A stretch of 38,114 bases of DNA from Pseudomonadota bacterium (GTDB lineage: Bacteria; Pseudomonadota; Gammaproteobacteria; Burkholderiales; Burkholderiaceae_C), in contig JAKBBQ010000005.1 of assembly GCA_021808405.1 (NCBI GenBank), forward strand, positions 1 to 38,114, written 5' to 3'. Below, one piece after another: positions 34,905-38,114 of this stretch (positions are counted from its first letter, which is position 1; every line of letters begins with the position of its first letter). Below the pieces are notes generated by a model, which was not told the DNA's origin, ran no database searches, and was given only the letters and a program-made list of their open reading frames with translations. The position numbers and the translations under genes are program-made.

Positions 34905-35903
34905 ATGCCTCGAATCCCGGTAGGAAATCGCACAGGCCTTCGCGCCTGGGCTTGGGCCTTGCCCTGCGCGTTGTCGCCGTGGCTGGCCGGTTGCGGCGGC
35001 GGCGGCTCGGGCGTTGCGGCGACTCCACCCCCGACCACCCCGCCGACCGTCGCGTCGGCCACCCTGTCCGCCAGCGTGTCCTCGCTGGCGCTGTCGGTGA
35101 ACGACCCGGGGTCGAACCCGGCGCTGACCGGCAACCCGCGGATCATCACCGTCACCAACACCGGCAGCGTGACGGCCACGGATGTCACCGTCAGCGTGGC
35201 ACCCGCGCTGCCCTCGGGCACCACCGTCGCCAGCAACTGCACCAACCTGGCCGCCGCGGCGAGTTGCACCCTCACCGTCACCCCCGGCGCGACGCCCAGC
35301 GCGCCGTCCGGGGTGACGGCACCCGCGGTGCCGGTGGCGACCATCGCGGCGAGCAACGGCAACACGCTTGCGGTGCCGATCCAGGTGCTGGGCTACGGCA
35401 GCGTCTACCAGGACGGCTACGTGTTCGCGATCGACGACACGACCCCCGACACCGGCAGCGTCGGCGGCAAGGTCGCCGCACTCAGCGACGCGTCCGCGGC
35501 GCTGGCCTGGGGCGGCCTCGGAACGGCCACCGGGGCCAGCAGCCTGAGCGACGGCCAGACCAATACCAAGACCATCGTCGCCGTGCTGGGCACGGGAAAC
35601 TATGCGGCCTACGCCTGCACGCTGCCCGACCACGGCTACAACGACTGGTATCTGCCGGCGATCTGTGAAATGGACACCGCCCCGGGGTGCCCGGCGTCGG
35701 AGCAGACCATGCAGTCGAGTCTGGTGGACAACGGCAACGTCGGTGCACTGAGCGGCAACTACTGGAGTTCCTACGAGTTTCCCGGCAACCCCACCATCGG
35801 CGCCTGGGAGGAGTTTTTCGCGACCGCAGGCGGCAACACGCAATCCGCTGCCTACAAGGCGCTTGCGCTGCACGTTCGCTGTGTGCGCCAGCTGACGCCC
35901 TGA
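34905..35903 (+). CDS. Lipoprotein with Ig-like region and DUF1566-type C-terminal domain
   Basis: 332-residue surface lipoprotein. The signal peptide ends in lipobox 'WLAGC' followed by a Gly run, then a Pro/Thr linker. Residues ~50-160 form a beta-sandwich-like region ('ITVTNTGSVTATDVTVSV', 'CTNLAAAASCTLTVTPGA'). The C-terminal region (about 165-330) has DUF1566/Lcl features: 'GYNDWYLPAICEMD', 'NYWSSYEF' and 'ALHVRCVRQ'. This domain is often found in cell-surface adhesion proteins. The Shine-Dalgarno is weak, but the signal peptide supports ATG 34905. It is monocistronic between two convergent or divergent genes. Confidence 0.8.
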   Translation: MPRIPVGNRTGLRAWAWALPCALSPWLAGCGGGGSGVAATPPPTTPPTVASATLSASVSSLALSVNDPGSNPALTGNPRIITVTNTGSVTATDVTVSVAPALPSGTTVASNCTNLAAAASCTLTVTPGATPSAPSGVTAPAVPVATIAASNGNTLAVPIQVLGYGSVYQDGYVFAIDDTTPDTGSVGGKVAALSDASAALAWGGLGTATGASSLSDGQTNTKTIVAVLGTGNYAAYACTLPDHGYNDWYLPAICEMDTAPGCPASEQTMQSSLVDNGNVGALSGNYWSSYEFPGNPTIGAWEEFFATAGGNTQSAAYKALALHVRCVRQLTP

Positions 35904-35987
35904 CGCGGGAATCGCCCCGCCCCCGCGCAGCGGCAGCCCAGGCCGCGCAGCCGAGCCCGCAAGGCGCCAACCCGGTCGCGGGGCGGT

Positions 35988-36683
35988 TCAGCGCGACGGC
36001 CGCAGCCTCGCTGCCGCGGACCGGATCGCCTCATCCCGCGCCGGGCGGACGCTGTCGATGCGCGAGCTGACCGCGGCCAGCACCGCCGGGTCGGCATCCT
36101 CCGGGCGTCCGCAGTCGAAGGCGGGTTGCGGCGCGTATTCGATCGCCAGCTGCACCTGCTGGGCGCAGGACGGCCCCGCCACCTCGGCGATCACGCGCAG
36201 CGCCAGGTCGATTCCGGCGGTCACTCCGCCTCCGGTGTACAGATGGCCGTCGCGCACCACGCGTGCCGCATCCGGCTGAGCGCCGAAGGCAGCGAGGCGG
36301 TCGCGCCAGGCCCAGTGGCAGGCCGCTCGCCGGCCCTGCAGCAGCCCCGCGGCGCCGAGCAGCAGCGAGCCGGTGCACACCGAGGTCAGGTAGCGCGCCG
36401 ACTCGGCCAGGCGGCGCAACTGCGCCAGGAACTCGGCGTCGCCCATCGCCTCGGCGGTGCCCGGGCCGCCCGGCACGCACAGCAAGTCGCAGTCGGCGAC
36501 GTCGCGCAGGCGAGCGAGGTCGGAAAACCTCAGCCCGCCCTCGGCGGTGATCGACCCGCCGCCCGTCGAGGCCACGATGCACCGCGCGCCGGGCAGCCTG
36601 GACAGCACCTCGTGGGGCCCGGTGAAATCGAGCTGGGTGACCCCCGGGTAGACGGCGAAGACGACGCGGAAGACTTGCGGCAT
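35988..36683 (-). CDS. DJ-1/PfpI family protein, isonitrile hydratase-like
   Basis: 231-residue DJ-1/PfpI superfamily enzyme. The nucleophile elbow 'LTSVCTGSLLLGAAGLLQG' has Cys at ~103; 'VPGGPGTAEAM' precedes it. 'DFTGPHEVLSRLPG' and 'AACHWAWRDRLAAFGA' are typical of the isonitrile hydratase/GATase-like group. The ATG at 36683 follows AGGAG. It is divergent from a GlxA-type regulator that carries a related domain, across 81 bp, so that protein probably controls it. Activity could be isonitrile hydration or another thiol-based reaction. Confidence 0.88.
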   Translation of the reverse strand: MPQVFRVVFAVYPGVTQLDFTGPHEVLSRLPGARCIVASTGGGSITAEGGLRFSDLARLRDVADCDLLCVPGGPGTAEAMGDAEFLAQLRRLAESARYLTSVCTGSLLLGAAGLLQGRRAACHWAWRDRLAAFGAQPDAARVVRDGHLYTGGGVTAGIDLALRVIAEVAGPSCAQQVQLAIEYAPQPAFDCGRPEDADPAVLAAVSSRIDSVRPARDEAIRSAAARLRPSR

Positions 36684-36764
36684 GGCGGACTCCTGGATCG
36701 GGATGGCGTCATGTTCGGCGCATAATCGCCTGGCGCAAAGGACAATGTTCCCACCTTTACTGCC

Positions 36765-37706
36765 ATGCGCCAAATCGCCCTGCTCATCTTCCCGGGCTTC
36801 CAGATCCTCGATGCCAGCGGGCCGATCGCCGCGTTCGAGATCGCCGAGCGCTACCTGCCGGGCAGCTATGCGCTGCAACTGGTCGCCGCCGCCGGCGGCG
36901 CGGTGCCCAGTTCGTCCGGGGTCTGCCTGCAGGCGCGCGGCCTGCGGGGCATGCGCTCGGTCGACACCCTGCTGATCGCCGGCGGCGACGGCGTGGACGC
37001 GGCCTGCGAGTGTGCGCGCACGCGCCGCTTCGTGCAGCGCATGGGCTGCTCGGCACGCCGCGTGGCCAGCGTGTGCTCCGGGGCCTACCTGCTGGCTCGC
37101 ACGGGCCTGCTCGACGGCCTGCGAGCGACCACCCACTGGGGCCGCACTCCCGACTTCGGGCGGAGGTTCCCTGCCGTGCGGCTCGAAGCCGACCGGATTT
37201 TCATTCGGGAGGGACGGATCTGGACCTCGGCCGGGATCAGCGCGGGGATCGACCTGGCGCTGGCGCTGATCGCCGAGGACCTGGGCGAAGCGCTGGCCCG
37301 CAGGACGGCCCGGCAACTCGTCGTGTACTACCGGCGCCCGGGCGGCCAGTCGCAGTTCTCCGCGCTGCTCGACATGGACGGGCCGAGCGGGCGCTTCAGC
37401 GCGTTGCTGGACTACGTCCGCGAGCACCTGCGCGAGCGCCTGAGCGTCGAGGACCTCGCCGAGCGCAGCCACCTCAGTCCACGGCAGTTCTCCCGGCTGT
37501 TCCATGCCGAGGTCGGGGTGTCGCCGGCCAGGGCCGTGGAGGCGCTGCGGGTCGAGGCGGCCAAGGCCCTGCTGGAAAGCGGCGCGCCGTCGATCCAGCG
37601 TACCGCCACCGACTGCGGCTTCGGCCATGCCGAACGCATGCGGCGCAGCTTCCTGCGCATCACCGGCGCGCCGCCGACCGCGGCCAGGCGGCGCGCGCGG
37701 CCCTGA
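36765..37706 (+). CDS. GlxA family AraC-type regulator with DJ-1/PfpI domain
   Basis: 313-residue regulator. Residues ~1-190 form a DJ-1/PfpI (GATase1-like) sensing domain with 'SVCSGAYLLARTGLLDG' (Cys ~104) and 'TTHWGRTPDF'. Residues ~210-310 hold an AraC-type double helix-turn-helix: 'LSVEDLAERSHLSPRQFSRLF', split by its turn, and 'TATDCGFGHAERMRRSFLRITG'. GlxA-type regulators often control nitrogen-compound catabolism. The divergent DJ-1/PfpI enzyme is the likely target. Confidence 0.92.
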   Translation: MRQIALLIFPGFQILDASGPIAAFEIAERYLPGSYALQLVAAAGGAVPSSSGVCLQARGLRGMRSVDTLLIAGGDGVDAACECARTRRFVQRMGCSARRVASVCSGAYLLARTGLLDGLRATTHWGRTPDFGRRFPAVRLEADRIFIREGRIWTSAGISAGIDLALALIAEDLGEALARRTARQLVVYYRRPGGQSQFSALLDMDGPSGRFSALLDYVREHLRERLSVEDLAERSHLSPRQFSRLFHAEVGVSPARAVEALRVEAAKALLESGAPSIQRTATDCGFGHAERMRRSFLRITGAPPTAARRRARP

Positions 37707-37739
37707 GAGCGCGGCACGGGGCCGGCGCCGCCGCGGCGC

Positions 37740-38114
37740 TCAGCGGCCGTCCAGGCGCAGCAGCATGCGGCCTTGCTGCTGGACCATCTGCATGCGCGAC
37801 AGCACGTTCATTCCCAGCAGCGCGGTTCCGGGCAGCATGTCGGGCAGCACCGCGACCCGCACGTCGCTTGCGGTGAAGGGCCCGAATCGCAGTTCGCGGG
37901 CCAACGCCATGCAACCTGCCGTGCGCCCGTTGGCGGTCTGCGACGCGATGCCCTGGCACCCCACCAGGCCCATGCGGCGGGCCGCTGCCGCGGAAACGGA
38001 CACCGTCGACGCCCCGGTGTCGACCAGGAAGCGGATGGGCACGCCGTCGATCGATCCGGGCAGCGTGTAGTTTCCGGCGCGGTCCGGGCTCAGCAGCACC
38101 TCGCGGGCTTGCAC
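37740..38114 (-). CDS. Retropepsin-like aspartic protease (partial, N-terminus outside window)
   Basis: The C-terminal 124 or more residues of a clan AA aspartic protease. The catalytic motif is 'FLVDTGAS', followed by 'VSVSAAAARRMGL' and the late hydrophobic-Gly element 'GTALLGMNVLSRM'. Bacterial members are usually single-domain proteins of ~150-200 residues with an N-terminal signal or membrane segment, which would lie beyond the right edge. The GTG at 38112 is merely the first codon available in the window. It converges on the GlxA-type gene. Confidence 0.85.
   Translation of the reverse strand: MQAREVLLSPDRAGNYTLPGSIDGVPIRFLVDTGASTVSVSAAAARRMGLVGCQGIASQTANGRTAGCMALARELRFGPFTASDVRVAVLPDMLPGTALLGMNVLSRMQMVQQQGRMLLRLDGR

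Overview
This is a very GC-rich, gene-dense window from what is most likely a beta-proteobacterium of the order Burkholderiales. That placement rests on gene content: a five-step hut pathway, a DUF2917 gene divergent from a GcvA-like LysR gene, a Fap-like amyloid operon and abundant LysR/TetR regulators. I cannot name a genus. The extreme GC gives long shadow ORFs in most frames, so I chose genes by protein-family motifs, Shine-Dalgarno sequences and start/stop overlaps. I see no tRNA, rRNA, CRISPR array, phage or insertion sequence.

Layout. (1) 233-9208: a divergent histidine/urocanate utilisation locus. On the minus strand lie hutU, an ornithine-cyclodeaminase-family gene and an MFS transporter. 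On the plus strand lie hutC-hutD-hutI-hutG-hutF. The two arms are separated by a pair of matching 14-bp palindromes, probably HutC operators. No hutH is present, so the locus as seen starts from urocanate. (2) 9257-14929: a TetR-led, translationally coupled operon for an adenosylcobalamin-dependent acyl-CoA mutase. It holds a B12 subunit, a catalytic subunit with non-standard substrate residues, an in-frame triple 78-bp repeat, a MeaB GTPase fused to a PaaI-type thioesterase, and then a PaaK-type CoA ligase. Its substrate is unknown. (3) 14955-19634: a GST, a DUF2917/LysR divergent pair, and a LysR/DHA2-type MFS divergent pair. (4) 19705-24991: a gamma-glutamyltransferase-family enzyme, a threonine-dehydratase-like enzyme, a Cys/Met-metabolism PLP enzyme, a nitroreductase and a small lipoprotein. 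(5) 25028-30926: a Fap-like functional amyloid system with a divergent VpsR-like sigma-54 activator, a sigma-54 promoter and upstream palindromes. Two repeat-rich secreted subunits, a C39 peptidase, another exported protein and a FapF-like coiled-coil/beta-barrel exporter follow. (6) 31046-34769: a 4-hydroxyphenylacetate 3-hydroxylase/4-hydroxybutyryl-CoA dehydratase-family enzyme divergent from tetR-isochorismatase, then an SDR. (7) 34905-38114: a DUF1566-type lipoprotein, a DJ-1/PfpI enzyme divergent from a GlxA-type AraC regulator, and the C-terminal part of a retropepsin-like protease cut by the window edge.

The two most interesting systems are the mutase operon and the amyloid operon. 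In the mutase operon a CoA ligase, B12 mutase, fused chaperone-thioesterase and regulator form a self-contained module whose catalytic subunit lacks the Tyr/Arg pair that defines methylmalonyl-CoA mutase. In the amyloid operon a complete sigma-54 control region can be read directly from the DNA.
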